Below, piece by piece: positions 15,727 to 25,482 of a DNA stretch of 64,000 bases. A program made the position numbers and the translations under genes. The notes beneath the pieces are model-generated. The model did no database searches. It was given only the letters and a program-made list of their open reading frames with translations, and was not told the origin of the DNA. Position 1 is the stretch's first letter. Every line of letters begins with the position of its first letter. Source of the stretch: Deltaproteobacteria bacterium (lineage in GTDB: Bacteria > Desulfobacterota > Binatia > Binatales > Binataceae); the NCBI GenBank assembly GCA_021831785.1, contig JAKBMB010000011.1:255491-319490 (forward strand). Direction: 5' to 3'.

Positions 15727-16767
15727 GTGTTACAAGGCGAGAACAAGGCAGCCGCGATGGCCAAAGCGGCCTGCAATGGAGAAGGTTCCGCGGCGCAGAC
15801 CGCCAATGGTTATAGCCGAGACTTCGACGGCTACGACGAAGGCCTGGAGCTAATCGTCTACTGGCTGCTGCTCAAATCGCGCTGGCGGCTCATCGCCGTG
15901 GGCACCGTGCTTGCCGTGGCTGCCACGTTTCTTAGCACCGCCTTTCTGATGACGCCGTATTATCGCGCGACGGCGCTACTGCGTCCGGTCGGACCGGAAA
16001 GCGGCGCCAACAAGCTTAGCGGCGCCGTCGCCGCGCTGGGCGTGGGCGCGCTCGGTGGGGTCGCGGCGCAGCTTGGCGGCGGGGGGCCGCAGGGCGAAGC
16101 GGCGCAGGAATATATGGCGATTCTCAACAGCTACGCCTTCACGATGGCGCTGGTCGAGCGCTATCGGCTTGGGCCGCAGGTTATTCCCAAGCGCCCGGCG
16201 TGGTTATGGCCTGTGCGCTATTCGCAATGGCGGCTCTATAGACTGATGCAGAAGAGATTTAGCTGCGAATACGATCGCCTGAGCGGCAACATGACGCTTC
16301 ATTTCTTGAACCCCGGCCCGGCAATCGCGCGGCGCGTGCTTGAGCTTTACATCGAGGACCTGCGCGAGAAGCTTCGCCATCGCGAGATTCAGAGCGCGCA
16401 GGCAGCGAAGGTGTCCTTTGAAGAAGAGGCCAAGGCGACCCCTGACGTGCTGCTACAAACTCAGCTTTACGAGCTTATCGCGCGCCAGGTGCGCCGTCAG
16501 AAGTTGGCGCAGGTCGAGGCGGACTTCGCCTTCGTCATCATCGACCCGCCGGTAGTTGACGAGAAGCCGTACTCGCCCAAGGTAATCCTGGACTGCGTGC
16601 TTGCGGGCATCCTGGCGCTGTTCATGCTGGCGTTCGCAGTAATCGCGCGCAATTCCTGGTCGCAGTCGCTCGAGCGCCACACGCTCTCGCTCGCCGCCCG
16701 CAACTCGCTCGCTGCCCAGTTGCCGCCCGCCGCCGGTCAGCCGCCGCATCCGCCGCTCCAAACCTGA
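15727..16767 (+). CDS. Wzz-type polysaccharide chain length determinant
   Basis: A 346-residue inner-membrane polysaccharide co-polymerase. TM1 lies at about residues 55-78 (WRLIAVGTVLAVAATFLSTA) and TM2 near the C-terminus (VILDCVLAGILALFMLAFAV, about 278-298), separated by a periplasmic helical region starting YYRATALLRPV, which is the Wzz topology. A Gly/Ala-rich loop (GALGGVAAQLGGGG) follows the first strand. No tyrosine autokinase domain is fused. It would set the modal length of the polymer made by the Wzy protein below. The start is GTG 15727 or, with a better upstream AAGG, ATG 15757. The stop overlaps the flippase start (TGATG). Confidence 0.82.
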   Translation: MLQGENKAAAMAKAACNGEGSAAQTANGYSRDFDGYDEGLELIVYWLLLKSRWRLIAVGTVLAVAATFLSTAFLMTPYYRATALLRPVGPESGANKLSGAVAALGVGALGGVAAQLGGGGPQGEAAQEYMAILNSYAFTMALVERYRLGPQVIPKRPAWLWPVRYSQWRLYRLMQKRFSCEYDRLSGNMTLHFLNPGPAIARRVLELYIEDLREKLRHREIQSAQAAKVSFEEEAKATPDVLLQTQLYELIARQVRRQKLAQVEADFAFVIIDPPVVDEKPYSPKVILDCVLAGILALFMLAFAVIARNSWSQSLERHTLSLAARNSLAAQLPPAAGQPPHPPLQT

Positions 16768-18116
16768 TGCCCGACCCGGCCCAACGCAACGCTGCAGCGC
16801 CCGCCTCCCGTGCGCCAGCGAGAAACGCGGTCGCGCACCTGGCGCAACCGGCGCGGCTATTGTCCTTCGCGCGCCGGGTGCTTCCCTTGGCAATCGCCCA
16901 GCTTATCGGGCGCCTTGGCAGCCTAATACTTGCCGCTTACACCGGGCGCGTACTGGGCGCCGCGGCGCTCGGCGACTATGCGCTTGGGCGGACCCTGGTC
17001 GGCTACGCGGTTATCAGCACCGACATGGGCGCTACCGACATTGGCGTGCGCCTGGTAGCGCGAAATCGCGAGATGACACCGCTGTTGATGCGCACGGTTC
17101 AGCGCAAGCGCTTGATCCTTGCTGTGCTCGCTATCGCCTCGCTTGGCGCCTACGCCCTGCTGGGGCCGGTGCCGCGGGGTTCCGGATTGTTGCTCGCATG
17201 TTTCGCCTTGGGCGCGCTGCCCTGGTGCCTTAGGCTCGATTGGCTGTTCTGGGGCTTGGAGCGCTTTTCGCTAGTGTCGATGTCCGAGACGCTTGGGAAT
17301 GTGGTTTACGTGGGCTCGGCGATCGGTCTGATGGCGCTGATGGTGCGCGCTCCGCTCTATGGCGTCGCCGCCGCCGGGGCGCTCGCGATCTTGAGCAGCA
17401 CCGCTCTTACCCGCGTGTGCTGGCGCCGGGCTCTCGCGGCATCTCATCCTGGGCGCGCCGACGCTCTGCCCGCACAGATTGCCGCCGAAAGCGGCTGGTG
17501 GCCCGTGCTGCTTCTAGGCGGCTCGCGCATCTGCAACATCCTGTTTCAGAGCATCGACGTGGTGCTCTTGGGCGCGATGGTCACGGCGCGCGAACTGGGA
17601 CAGTACAGCGCCGCGTACCGCGTCCTTGTGATCGTCTTTGGCATCTACTACCTCGCTACCAGCGCAGCATTTCCGGCGCTGGCACGAATCGAGCGCTCGC
17701 GCGAGTCGCGCGTTCTCATCACGGCCGCCCTCGCCGCGTCGGCGATGGCCGGCGTCGCGGTAGCGCTCGCGATACGACTCCTTTCGTTCCCCATCATCGT
17801 GACGGTTTTCGGGCCCGGCCTGGTTCCCGCGGCCGGGCTCCTGCGCGTGCTATGCTTCGCGATTCCGTTCGAGTTTGTCGCCACGTTGGTTTCGACAGTG
17901 CTGATCGCCGACGGCAGCAACGGTTTGATGGCGGTTGGGCGGCTGGCCGGACTTATCGCCAACGTCGCGCTCAATTTGGTCTGGATACCACGCTGGGGAG
18001 CATACGGCGCTGCCTGGGCTACGGTCGCTTCCTACACGGTTCTGGTCGCATTCTGGACAACCGCGCATATCGTTGGCCGAGGGCCAATCTTTCCCAGCCG
18101 CGCACCATGTGCGTGA
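16767..18116 (+). CDS. Wzx-type polysaccharide flippase
   Basis: A 449-residue MATE/MOP-superfamily membrane protein with about 12 hydrophobic helices. The N-terminal region (LPLAIAQLIGRLGSLILAAY, then GRVLGAAALGDYALGRTLVGY) is characteristic of oligosaccharide flippases that move undecaprenyl-linked repeat units across the inner membrane. Its ATG overlaps the Wzz stop codon, so the two are co-translated. The first 40 residues are Ala/Arg/Pro-rich and probably cytoplasmic. Wzx proteins are identified by topology and context more than by motifs; the adjacent Wzz and Wzy-like genes make this assignment secure. Confidence 0.85.
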   Translation: MPDPAQRNAAAPASRAPARNAVAHLAQPARLLSFARRVLPLAIAQLIGRLGSLILAAYTGRVLGAAALGDYALGRTLVGYAVISTDMGATDIGVRLVARNREMTPLLMRTVQRKRLILAVLAIASLGAYALLGPVPRGSGLLLACFALGALPWCLRLDWLFWGLERFSLVSMSETLGNVVYVGSAIGLMALMVRAPLYGVAAAGALAILSSTALTRVCWRRALAASHPGRADALPAQIAAESGWWPVLLLGGSRICNILFQSIDVVLLGAMVTARELGQYSAAYRVLVIVFGIYYLATSAAFPALARIERSRESRVLITAALAASAMAGVAVALAIRLLSFPIIVTVFGPGLVPAAGLLRVLCFAIPFEFVATLVSTVLIADGSNGLMAVGRLAGLIANVALNLVWIPRWGAYGAAWATVASYTVLVAFWTTAHIVGRGPIFPSRAPCA

Positions 18117-18341
18117 CTGAGCTAATCAGGATTCATGCGCATTGGGGATGGGCGCGCAGTCACCATGCTAGCCGGCCGCTTCGCCGTCAAGCTTCTTCTC
18201 GTTACAGCGACACTGGCGGTGTTCCTTCTCTAGTCGCCTGAAGCGGCCCATCGAGCGTTGACGATCGGTACATGTTCCACCACGTCTCTTGAAGCGCGTC
18301 GAACTTCCTCCAGCCGAACACGTTTGTGCCTAATGTCCTTT

Positions 18342-18347
18342 TAGAGT
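18342..18347 (+). promoter_or_regulatory. TAGAGT -10 box, leaderless geometry
   Basis: TAGAGT ends seven bases before the ATG of the polymerase gene, the same spacing as at 4243 and 12855. No Shine-Dalgarno sequence precedes the ATG. This suggests an internal promoter and a leaderless start within the polysaccharide locus, after a 238-bp non-coding gap. Confidence 0.45.
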
Positions 18348-18354
18348 CTCGCCG

Positions 18355-19671
18355 ATGATCAACGTCATTCTGGTTTCACTTTTGATGACGGAACTTGTCC
18401 TCGTCACGCGGTGGCTGAGTGGTGGTTTTTTCAGCATCGTAAACGTGGTGATGCTGTACATAGTCTCGCTCTACGTCGGCGGGGTCAGCTTCTATCTGGA
18501 CGCGGGTCACCTTACCTATCTGTTCGTCTTTGCAATGGCGGTGTGTTACGTGATCGGCGCCGCGATGGTCCGGCTGCTCCCGCTGCGACAGTCCGGCGCG
18601 CGCCGCGAACCGGTTGAGTTCTATTCCCGGTTCGAGCGGCCGGCTTTAATCAGGGCGCTGGTCGGCTTTAACCTTGTCGCGCTGGGAGTCGCCGCCTACC
18701 GCTTTGAGACATTTGGAATTCCGCTACTGACCGGAGACTGGTACGGAACGTCAGGTGTCTGGGCCAATACGGGGCTCTTCAATCAGTTGGTTCAGATGAC
18801 CGGCTCGAGCGCGACCCTCATTAGCGCTGCGGTATGGTACGCCCTCCACCAGATTTATCGGCGGTGCTGGATGCTAGTCGCAGCAGCGCTGGCGTTTCTG
18901 CTCGCGTGTATGTTTCTGCTGCTCCAGGGCTCCAAGGGCGCGGCGCTGGAACCGGGGATGGTAATGCTCGTCGCGATTTTCTACGCACGGCGCGCTGTCG
19001 GCCTGGCAACGCTTGTTGCGTTTGGCGCGCTCGCTGTCGCCGTCGCGGTTGTGGTTGGCTCGTTCTGGATGAAGTTCGGTGCCACGAACGACATCGCCAA
19101 ACTATATTTTTCGCGCGCGACGAGTGGTGCGACCGAGACCCTCGACTACGTGCTTTATGGCTGGAGTGGCCCGTATCAGCAAGGCGCCACCTTTGGCGCA
19201 GAAGTGGGCCGGGTCCATGACCAGCTCGCGGGGACTCCCAAGAAGCCACTCTTCAACCAGGTGATCGCCAACGAAATGCAGAATTGGCCAGTTGACTACT
19301 ATACCCCAATGGCGCCGGAGCTGACCCTCTTCGGAGTTGGCTACGTCAACTTCGGGACGGGCGGCGCGGTCGTGGCCGCCGTTTTGCTCGGCATGCTGAT
19401 AGAGGGCGCCCATGTCAGATTGACCTCCGTCGGGCGCATGGCCGAATGGCAATTCGCGGTGCGTGCACAGTTCATTCAGGGACTAATACACGTGGCAAAG
19501 GGCGGCACGCTCATGGCGCTCGAAGGCACGGTGATACCACTTGTGCTGTTTCTCGGAATTGTGCTTGCGTTATATCTCTTGCAACACCTTCTCAGACTTT
19601 CCGCGCCGCCGAGGCGCGTCGGTGACCCAATCGCGCTCCCCAGCCTCACGTCCGCGCAATCCCGTACATGA
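18355..19671 (+). CDS. Wzy-like oligosaccharide repeat unit polymerase
   Basis: A 438-residue polytopic membrane protein with about 10-12 helices (for example VILVSLLMTELVLVTRWL, VNVVMLYIVSLYVGGVSFYL). A large central loop (about residues 240-320) holds the GWSGPYQQGATFGAE and PVDYYTPMAPELTLFGVGY segments, consistent with the big periplasmic loop of O-antigen polymerases. It probably joins repeat units delivered by the flippase. Sequence motifs for this family are weak, so the call rests on topology, length and position between Wzx and the glycosyltransferases. Predicted to be expressed from its own leaderless promoter. Confidence 0.75.
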   Translation: MINVILVSLLMTELVLVTRWLSGGFFSIVNVVMLYIVSLYVGGVSFYLDAGHLTYLFVFAMAVCYVIGAAMVRLLPLRQSGARREPVEFYSRFERPALIRALVGFNLVALGVAAYRFETFGIPLLTGDWYGTSGVWANTGLFNQLVQMTGSSATLISAAVWYALHQIYRRCWMLVAAALAFLLACMFLLLQGSKGAALEPGMVMLVAIFYARRAVGLATLVAFGALAVAVAVVVGSFWMKFGATNDIAKLYFSRATSGATETLDYVLYGWSGPYQQGATFGAEVGRVHDQLAGTPKKPLFNQVIANEMQNWPVDYYTPMAPELTLFGVGYVNFGTGGAVVAAVLLGMLIEGAHVRLTSVGRMAEWQFAVRAQFIQGLIHVAKGGTLMALEGTVIPLVLFLGIVLALYLLQHLLRLSAPPRRVGDPIALPSLTSAQSRT

Positions 19672-19828
19672 CTGGAACTGATCAAACCGGTTCGTGCCAC
19701 GTCCAAGCAAGAGCCCGTAGGTGGCTCGCAGCGTGAGGAGGTGTCCCCTTCTCACCTTCGTCGCGTTAGCGGCGCGGCTTGAGCCACGGACGGCGCTTCG
19801 ACCGGCGAAACTCGGCGAGCGGTAAAGC

Positions 19829-21016
19829 ATGTCCACTTCAAAAACGCGCGTCCTGATTGTGTGTTACGACCTCATGGATGGGGGGAGCCCGCGCGTGATT
19901 GTCAACCTGCTGAACTTTCTGGACAAGGGGGCGTTTGACTTGCGCTTGTTGCTGTTTGACGACCGCCGCGCCTACACCCTTCGTTACCCCGTGCCAACGC
20001 GCGTTATTAGCATACGAGGAGGCGGTTCGTTGAGACAAAAGATAAGCGCGAACTTGAGAGCAGCGATCGCGATAGCCAGAGCGATCCGTGAAGAGGCGCC
20101 GGAGATCGTGCTTACGTCCGGGGGAATCACTAACTGGGATACGCTTCTGGGTGTCGTTGGGCGACGACGCCGTCCCAAGATCGTGGTGGGCGAGCACGGA
20201 GCCGGTGCGGAAAGGCTTCGAAAGGATCGCGCGACGGTTGGGTTGCAGCGTTGGCTGACGAAGTGGTTATACAAAAGGGCGGACCGGATTGTGGCGGTCT
20301 CGGAAGGAGTCCGCCGCAGTCTCGCGGCGAGTGCCCGTTTACGCCCCGACTCCTGCGACGTCATATACAATCCAATTGATGTGGAGCAGATCCTGCACCT
20401 GTCGATGGAGGACGTGCCTCATCCGTGGTTTCACCGAAACATCCCGGTAGTTGTGACCACGGGCCGGATTGAACCGCTGAAAGGGTTCGACTGCCTTGTC
20501 CGCGCGTTCCGTCTTGTCCGGGATAGATGCGAAGCCAGGTGTGTGATCATCGGCGACGGTTCGGAAAAACGAGCCTTGCAAGCTTTGGTCCGAAACCAGG
20601 GTCTGGAATTGGAAGTAGACCTCGTTGGTTACAGAGCAAACCCATTCAGTTTCATGAGACGAGCAACGGTCTTCGCATTCCCATCTCTTGCGGGTGAAGG
20701 CTTTCCAATGGTTCTGGCCGAAGCGATGGTTTGCGGCGCACCGGTTGTTTCAACCGATTGCGTTGCCGGCCCTTCCGAGATCCTCCAGCAGGGCCATTGC
20801 GGCATGCTGGTTCCGGTCGCGAATGAGGGGGCCCTTGCGGACGGACTTCTCAGGCTGCTACGAGACGACAATTTACGTGAGCAGTATCGGTCGCGCGGCG
20901 CTCAGCGGGCGAATGACTTTGCTGCGGCCCGAGTCGCTGCCAGATATGGCGAACTCTTCAACGAGTTGATCGACGGCGCGGACGTCTCGTCAAGCAAGCC
21001 TTGTGGCGCCATCTGA
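19829..21016 (+). CDS. GT4 family glycosyltransferase
   Basis: A 395-residue GT-B enzyme. The N-terminal Rossmann domain opens RVLIVCYDLMDGGSPRVIVN, a typical acceptor-side segment with the Gly-Gly loop. The C-terminal donor-binding domain shows TTGRIEPLKGFDCLVRAF, the IIGDGSEKRAL strand, and the GT4 E-x7-E motif in FPSLAGEGFPMVLAEAM (EGFPMVLAE). It should transfer a nucleotide-sugar residue to an undecaprenyl-linked acceptor on the cytoplasmic face. It is most like N-acetylgalactosamine/glucose-type GT4 enzymes, but the sugar cannot be inferred. Codon third positions look less GC-rich than in flanking genes, hinting at transfer with the locus; this was not computed. Confidence 0.88.
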   Translation: MSTSKTRVLIVCYDLMDGGSPRVIVNLLNFLDKGAFDLRLLLFDDRRAYTLRYPVPTRVISIRGGGSLRQKISANLRAAIAIARAIREEAPEIVLTSGGITNWDTLLGVVGRRRRPKIVVGEHGAGAERLRKDRATVGLQRWLTKWLYKRADRIVAVSEGVRRSLAASARLRPDSCDVIYNPIDVEQILHLSMEDVPHPWFHRNIPVVVTTGRIEPLKGFDCLVRAFRLVRDRCEARCVIIGDGSEKRALQALVRNQGLELEVDLVGYRANPFSFMRRATVFAFPSLAGEGFPMVLAEAMVCGAPVVSTDCVAGPSEILQQGHCGMLVPVANEGALADGLLRLLRDDNLREQYRSRGAQRANDFAAARVAARYGELFNELIDGADVSSSKPCGAI

Positions 21017-21059
21017 GACACTGAGCAAAGCAACACAAGCAGACTATTTACGAAAATCG

Positions 21060-22031
21060 ATGAGAGTTCTTACCGCAAACCATCACAGCGCGTATCTGTA
21101 TCTTCTCGCTCATACCGGGCATGCCTTCGACGTGGTGGGGAAATGGGATTTCGACAACCGACCGCTTCCGGCGAACTTCGAGATGCTCAGCTCGATCGGC
21201 GACGCCAGGGATTTGCGCGAGTACCGCGTGATAATAGGACACAGGCCGACCGATTTTGCGAGTCTGCTGCCGCGCGCCTTTGCCTTCCGCATTCCGTACG
21301 TTCAAGTAATACACGGTAACGTCCGAAGGGTCGGCGAGGGCCGGGGCTCGTTGCGTGCGTGGCTGCGGCGGGCGTCGAAACGGATCGGACTGCGTGCGCT
21401 GTTCCAGGTCTTTGCACTGTCGGGCGCCGTGAGATTCGTGTTCATATCTCAATATGACAAGCAGGGGTGGGGCGTTGAAGGAGCCGTGATCGATCACGGC
21501 ATACCGATTTCCGAGATGTACCCCTACACCGGAGAGAAGTCAGAGCTGCTCACGGTGGGCAACGCGCTGCACCGCGAGCATTTTGACCGCGCGATGATGG
21601 CGAGCGTGCGCGAGAAGCTTCCCGTGCAAATCATCGGCGTCAATTCGAAAATAGAAGGCTCTCGCCCGTCGCGCGACTGGGACGACCTGCGGGCAATGTA
21701 CCAAACGTACCGCAGTTATCTGAACTTTACACGCGAACCCGAGCGCGGATACACGCTTTCTACGCTCGAAGCGATGGCTGTCGGGATGCCTGTAGTAGCG
21801 ATCCGGCATCGGGTGACACCGATCGTCGATGGCGAAAACGGGTTTCTCGTCGATACAGCCGAAGAGATGATCGCGCGCGCAAGACTTCTGCTGGCCGATG
21901 TGAAGCTGGCGCGCCGGCTCGGGCAGAGCGCGCGGCAGACCGTCAAAACGAGGTACGGAATCGACCGTTTTGTTGGCCAGTGGAACGAGGTACTGTACGC
22001 GGCCGCCGGTCAACGGATAAAGCGCCTGTGA
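21060..22031 (+). CDS. GT4-like glycosyltransferase
   Basis: A 323-residue protein counted from ATG 21060, whose product begins MRVLTANHHSAYLYLLAHTG, a normal first strand of a GT-B fold. A GTG at 21003 would add 19 residues and overlap the previous gene. The N-terminal domain contains GKWDFDNRPLP and the IGHRPTDF segment; the C-terminal domain has YLNFTREPERGYTLSTLEAM with the E-x7-E-like EPERGYTLSTLE motif and VDGENGFLVDTAEEM. Shorter than usual GT4 enzymes. It would add another sugar of the repeat unit; donor and linkage are unknown. Confidence 0.78.
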   Translation: MRVLTANHHSAYLYLLAHTGHAFDVVGKWDFDNRPLPANFEMLSSIGDARDLREYRVIIGHRPTDFASLLPRAFAFRIPYVQVIHGNVRRVGEGRGSLRAWLRRASKRIGLRALFQVFALSGAVRFVFISQYDKQGWGVEGAVIDHGIPISEMYPYTGEKSELLTVGNALHREHFDRAMMASVREKLPVQIIGVNSKIEGSRPSRDWDDLRAMYQTYRSYLNFTREPERGYTLSTLEAMAVGMPVVAIRHRVTPIVDGENGFLVDTAEEMIARARLLLADVKLARRLGQSARQTVKTRYGIDRFVGQWNEVLYAAAGQRIKRL

Positions 22032-22855
22032 GGCTCAACCGGTACATCATTCCTCGCCTAGCAACCCGACTTTGCCGCGCGTTCGCGGGTCATCGTTCCT
22101 GCAGCATACGTACGCGCTACGGCAACCGAATAGCGGTGAGGCCAGGAATGGCCGTTAACGAACTTCTAATGTTTTGTCTGCGCGGCTTTGCGGCCGAACT
22201 CTCAAACCTGCTCGCCGTTACGCTGGGGCCGGGTGCCACTTTCATAGACATCGGCGCCCACATCGGCTGGTTCTCGACACTTGCTGCTGAGCGCATTGGT
22301 GCCCACGGCAGGGTGGTCGCGGTTGAGCCCGAGCCCACGAACTTCGCACAACTGATGCACAACCTGTCCGGCGCTCTATGCAAAGTGGAAACTCACGCCC
22401 TGGCGCTGGGCAACAACGACTGCGAAGTTTTTCTTGAAAAGGGAGAGTACAGCAACCTCCATTCGCTTCGGCGCACGAATGCCCACGACAGGGGTTGGCG
22501 AGTTCGAATGACCACGGGAGACCTTTTGTTTGCGGACCTGGCCGACGTGGACTACGTAAAGATCGATGTTGAGGGGTTGGAGCTCGGCGTGATTCTGGGT
22601 ATGACAGAGTGCCTTCGCCGTTGGTCACGGGTCAAAGTGCTGATGGAGTTCAATCCGGAGCTTTGGCAAACGAATGAGCTGCTAACGGCAGAGCGCATCC
22701 TAGGCAGCCTGGGTTTTCAGGTGTGGTCGATAGAGAGGCTGCCGCCGTGGTCGACCCGCCTGCCACGGCTTTATCGGCAAGGCAGCCTATGCGCGGCAAG
22801 GCGGCCTCGGACCTGTGACTTTCTCATAGCACGCGAGCCTCTTGAGATCGCGTGA
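22028..22855 (+). CDS. FkbM family SAM-dependent methyltransferase
   Basis: A 275-residue methyltransferase counted from GTG 22028, which overlaps the upstream stop as GTGA. The class I SAM site is clear: motif I FIDIGAHIGWFSTLAA, motif II VVAVEPEPTNFAQL (acidic residue binding ribose), then DYVKIDVEGLELGVILG, the signature of FkbM-type O-methyltransferases. Within polysaccharide loci these usually methylate a hydroxyl of a sugar residue. It would cap or decorate the polymer built by the flanking glycosyltransferases. The acceptor cannot be determined from the sequence. Confidence 0.85.
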   Translation: MRLNRYIIPRLATRLCRAFAGHRSCSIRTRYGNRIAVRPGMAVNELLMFCLRGFAAELSNLLAVTLGPGATFIDIGAHIGWFSTLAAERIGAHGRVVAVEPEPTNFAQLMHNLSGALCKVETHALALGNNDCEVFLEKGEYSNLHSLRRTNAHDRGWRVRMTTGDLLFADLADVDYVKIDVEGLELGVILGMTECLRRWSRVKVLMEFNPELWQTNELLTAERILGSLGFQVWSIERLPPWSTRLPRLYRQGSLCAARRPRTCDFLIAREPLEIA

Positions 22856-24168
22856 GTGCCCATAGAGGCGCACAAGGCCCGGTGGTGGCCAAATCCCGTA
22901 AGTTTTGGACTGGCGTGCGAGCCGGGAGTGTGGCAGCCAGGTGCGTAATCGCGCTTCAGTCGCTGGGAAACGCGGTACTCTGCGCTCTGCGGAAATGCCT
23001 GTGGCCGCGCACGCGGCCCGCGTCGGCAGCGAGCATCTGCGTCTTCCGTCCGGCGGCGCTCGGCGATCTCGTAGTTGCGATACCAGCGATATATGCGATC
23101 CGCCGCGCCTACCCGTCCGCAAAGATAACCCTGGTCACCTGGCCGGAGGAACTGGGGAAAGCTGAGAGCTTCAAGCTGCTGGACGGCGCCGATTGGATTG
23201 ATGAAATCCTCGTATACCACAGGGGCGAGCTCGGTGGCCTGCGCGGCAAGCTTCCGATGATCCGCGATTTGCGCCGGCGTCGTTTCGATATCTGGTTCGA
23301 GATTCCCCCGGCTCACTGGTCGTTAAGCAAGCTACTGGTCACGATGCTCGCAGCGCGGATTGCTGGCGCGAAATGGGCGTACGGATGGCGCTCTTCCTCT
23401 ATCGGCGCGTTTGCCCAGGCCCAGTCGGAATGGCTCGATCTTCCGACTCAGGTCGAGCGGTTACTTCGTATCGTTGCCGAAGCAGGGATACCCTGCGATT
23501 TCTCGCCGCAATGGCCGCTGCCGGCCACCAGGACTCATCGTAATTTCGTCGCTGACCTGATCGACGAGCTGGGACTTACCTCGAGACGATTGGTCGCGCT
23601 GGCGCCCTGTGCAGGGTATCCCGCTAATCTTTGGCCGCGCGACCGATTCGTGTCCGTGGGTCGCGCGCTGGTTGCCGACGGACGCTCCGTTGCGGTGCTG
23701 GGTGGTGCGGCGGATTCAGCCGTGTGCGAGTCCGTCGCGAATGAGATCGGCGCTGGCGCCGCGAGTTTCGCCGGGAGATTATCGCTCGTGGAAACTTGTG
23801 TGCTGCTCGAAAAATGTCGCCTGCTCGTGGCGCTCGACTCAGGACCCCAGCATCTTGCCGCTGCGATGGGAACGCCTTGCATCTCGCTGTTTTCCTGCCG
23901 CGACGTGCGCGGCGAATGGCGGCCATGGGGCGAGTCGAGCTTCGTCATCCAGAAATGGGTCGATTGTCATACCTGCCGGCGGCGCGAGTGCCCCTTCGAT
24001 AACCGCTGTATGAAGCTGATCAACGTGGACGAAGTGATCGAGCTCGCAGGAAAGGTCCTGCGGAGCAGAAACGGACACGCATCGACCGGGATTTCACCCG
24101 GCTTTCCGCGCTCCGCGCTGCCGATGTTGCGCGTGTCCAGCGCTCGTGCCGACAGCACGCCGGCCTGA
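22852..24168 (+). CDS. GT9 family glycosyltransferase (heptosyltransferase-like)
   Basis: A 438-residue GT-B enzyme of the GT9 family. After a 60-residue basic leader, the conserved N-terminal RPAALGDLVVAIPAIYAIR loop and LVTWPEE strand appear; the C-terminal domain has LAPCAGYPANLWPRDRF (nucleotide phosphate region) and the family hallmark LDSGPQHLAAAMGTPCISLF. The tail contains four cysteines (CHTCRRRECPFDNRC), found in a subset of GT9 proteins and possibly structural or metal-binding. GT9 enzymes transfer heptose from ADP-heptose in LPS cores, but family members also act in exopolysaccharide synthesis. GTG start overlaps the FkbM stop. Confidence 0.85.
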   Translation: MSAHRGAQGPVVAKSRKFWTGVRAGSVAARCVIALQSLGNAVLCALRKCLWPRTRPASAASICVFRPAALGDLVVAIPAIYAIRRAYPSAKITLVTWPEELGKAESFKLLDGADWIDEILVYHRGELGGLRGKLPMIRDLRRRRFDIWFEIPPAHWSLSKLLVTMLAARIAGAKWAYGWRSSSIGAFAQAQSEWLDLPTQVERLLRIVAEAGIPCDFSPQWPLPATRTHRNFVADLIDELGLTSRRLVALAPCAGYPANLWPRDRFVSVGRALVADGRSVAVLGGAADSAVCESVANEIGAGAASFAGRLSLVETCVLLEKCRLLVALDSGPQHLAAAMGTPCISLFSCRDVRGEWRPWGESSFVIQKWVDCHTCRRRECPFDNRCMKLINVDEVIELAGKVLRSRNGHASTGISPGFPRSALPMLRVSSARADSTPA

Positions 24169-24242
24169 GCTCTTTCATTGATCCCTCCGCGCCGTCGCCC
24201 ACCGCTGGGTACGAGACTCTTTTCACATTTGGCGCCACTCGC

Positions 24243-25448
24243 ATGAACATTCTGTTTATTGCGTCACGGTTTCCGTACCCGCCCCTCCAGGGCGACAGCC
24301 TTCGCGCGTACCATCAGATACGGATGCTGTCGCGGCGGCATCGGATTACTCTGCTTGCCCCGGCGCCGGCCGACCAAGGCAGCCTGGGGCACGTCGCGCG
24401 GTTCTGCGAGCGAATCGTTACCATCCCGGCTTCGCCGCTAAGACGCGCGGTGCATGCGGCCGCGTCGTTCATCAACAAATTGCCGCTGCAGACCAACTAC
24501 TGGTTTGAGCGACGGCATGCCGAAGCCGCGCGCAAGCTCATCGACAGCACGCCGTTTGACCTCGCCCATGTCCAGCTCGTTCGCATGGCGCCGATAGCCC
24601 AAGCGCTGAATCGGCTCCCCAGAGTGATCGATTTAATCGACGCTCTGTCGCTCAATTTTGCGCGGCGCGCCACACGCGGCGCGAGCATCTTGCACCCACT
24701 ATGGCGGCTTGAGGCAACGCGGCTGGCTGCGTATGAGCGTCGCCTACTTGACATCTACGACCGCGCGATAGTGGTCGCCGCCGCCGATCGTATCGCGATC
24801 GGCGCGCGTGACAACCTGCACGTCGTGCCTAACGGGGTCGATGCGCGAGCGATCGCATTTCGTCGCGACGGGCGAGACCGATCGCTAATCGTGATGAGCG
24901 GACGGATGGGCTACGCGCCAAATGCCGAGGGCGCCGCTTGGTTCGCTCGCGAGGTGATGCCGCTTATCGCGCGCGAGGCGCCACACGCCAGGTTCATGAT
25001 TGTCGGCGCCGATCCGCCAACGAGCATGGGCCGGCTTGCCGTAAATGGCGTGCAAGTCACCGGCGCCGTGCCTAGCGTGATGCCGTACCTCCATCGGGCG
25101 GCGGTCGCGGTTGCGCCCTTGCTCAGCGGTGCCGGAATGCAGAACAAGGTGCTCGAGGCGATGGCGGCCGGGGCGCCGGTCGTCGCCACGCCTATCGCCG
25201 CCGCAGGGCTCGGTCTCGCCGTTGCGAGCGAGCATCTTCTGATTGCTCGCGACGCCAAAGAATTTGCTTGTCACGCGCTGAACCTGCTCGGCGATCAGAA
25301 GCGCGCCGCTATGCTGGCCACCAACGCGCGGCGCCTGGTCGAGGAGCATTACTCCTGGGAGCGCTCGGCGCGAGAGCTCGAACGCATCTATCAGCTCGCT
25401 ATCGAAACGCCTCGCACAGAGCGTCGCGTCGCCGCCGCCGGATTCTGA
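24243..25448 (+). CDS. GT4 glycosyltransferase of exopolysaccharide (Stp1-like) type
   Basis: A 401-residue GT-B enzyme. It starts MNILFIASRFPYPPLQGDSL, has the NYWFERRHAEAARKLI and HVQLVRMAPIAQ segments, and a C-terminal domain with VVPNGVDARAI, SGRMGYAPNAEGAAWFAREV, and GAGMQNKVLEAMAAGAPVVAT, where the lysine-glutamate pair corresponds to the donor-binding site. This arrangement resembles the PEP-CTERM/EpsB-associated glycosyltransferase group, which agrees with the EpsB-like sugar transferase that follows. No exosortase or PEP-CTERM protein is in the window. It probably contributes one sugar to the repeat unit. Confidence 0.85.
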   Translation: MNILFIASRFPYPPLQGDSLRAYHQIRMLSRRHRITLLAPAPADQGSLGHVARFCERIVTIPASPLRRAVHAAASFINKLPLQTNYWFERRHAEAARKLIDSTPFDLAHVQLVRMAPIAQALNRLPRVIDLIDALSLNFARRATRGASILHPLWRLEATRLAAYERRLLDIYDRAIVVAAADRIAIGARDNLHVVPNGVDARAIAFRRDGRDRSLIVMSGRMGYAPNAEGAAWFAREVMPLIAREAPHARFMIVGADPPTSMGRLAVNGVQVTGAVPSVMPYLHRAAVAVAPLLSGAGMQNKVLEAMAAGAPVVATPIAAAGLGLAVASEHLLIARDAKEFACHALNLLGDQKRAAMLATNARRLVEEHYSWERSARELERIYQLAIETPRTERRVAAAGF

Positions 25449-25482
25449 TCACGGCACAGATACTCGCCGGATATAGCCCCCC

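Noticed and set aside
19829-24168. Horizontally acquired block based on lower GC
   Set aside because: Third codon positions look a little less GC-rich in some glycosyltransferase genes, but this was not computed and is common for polysaccharide genes; left as a remark only.
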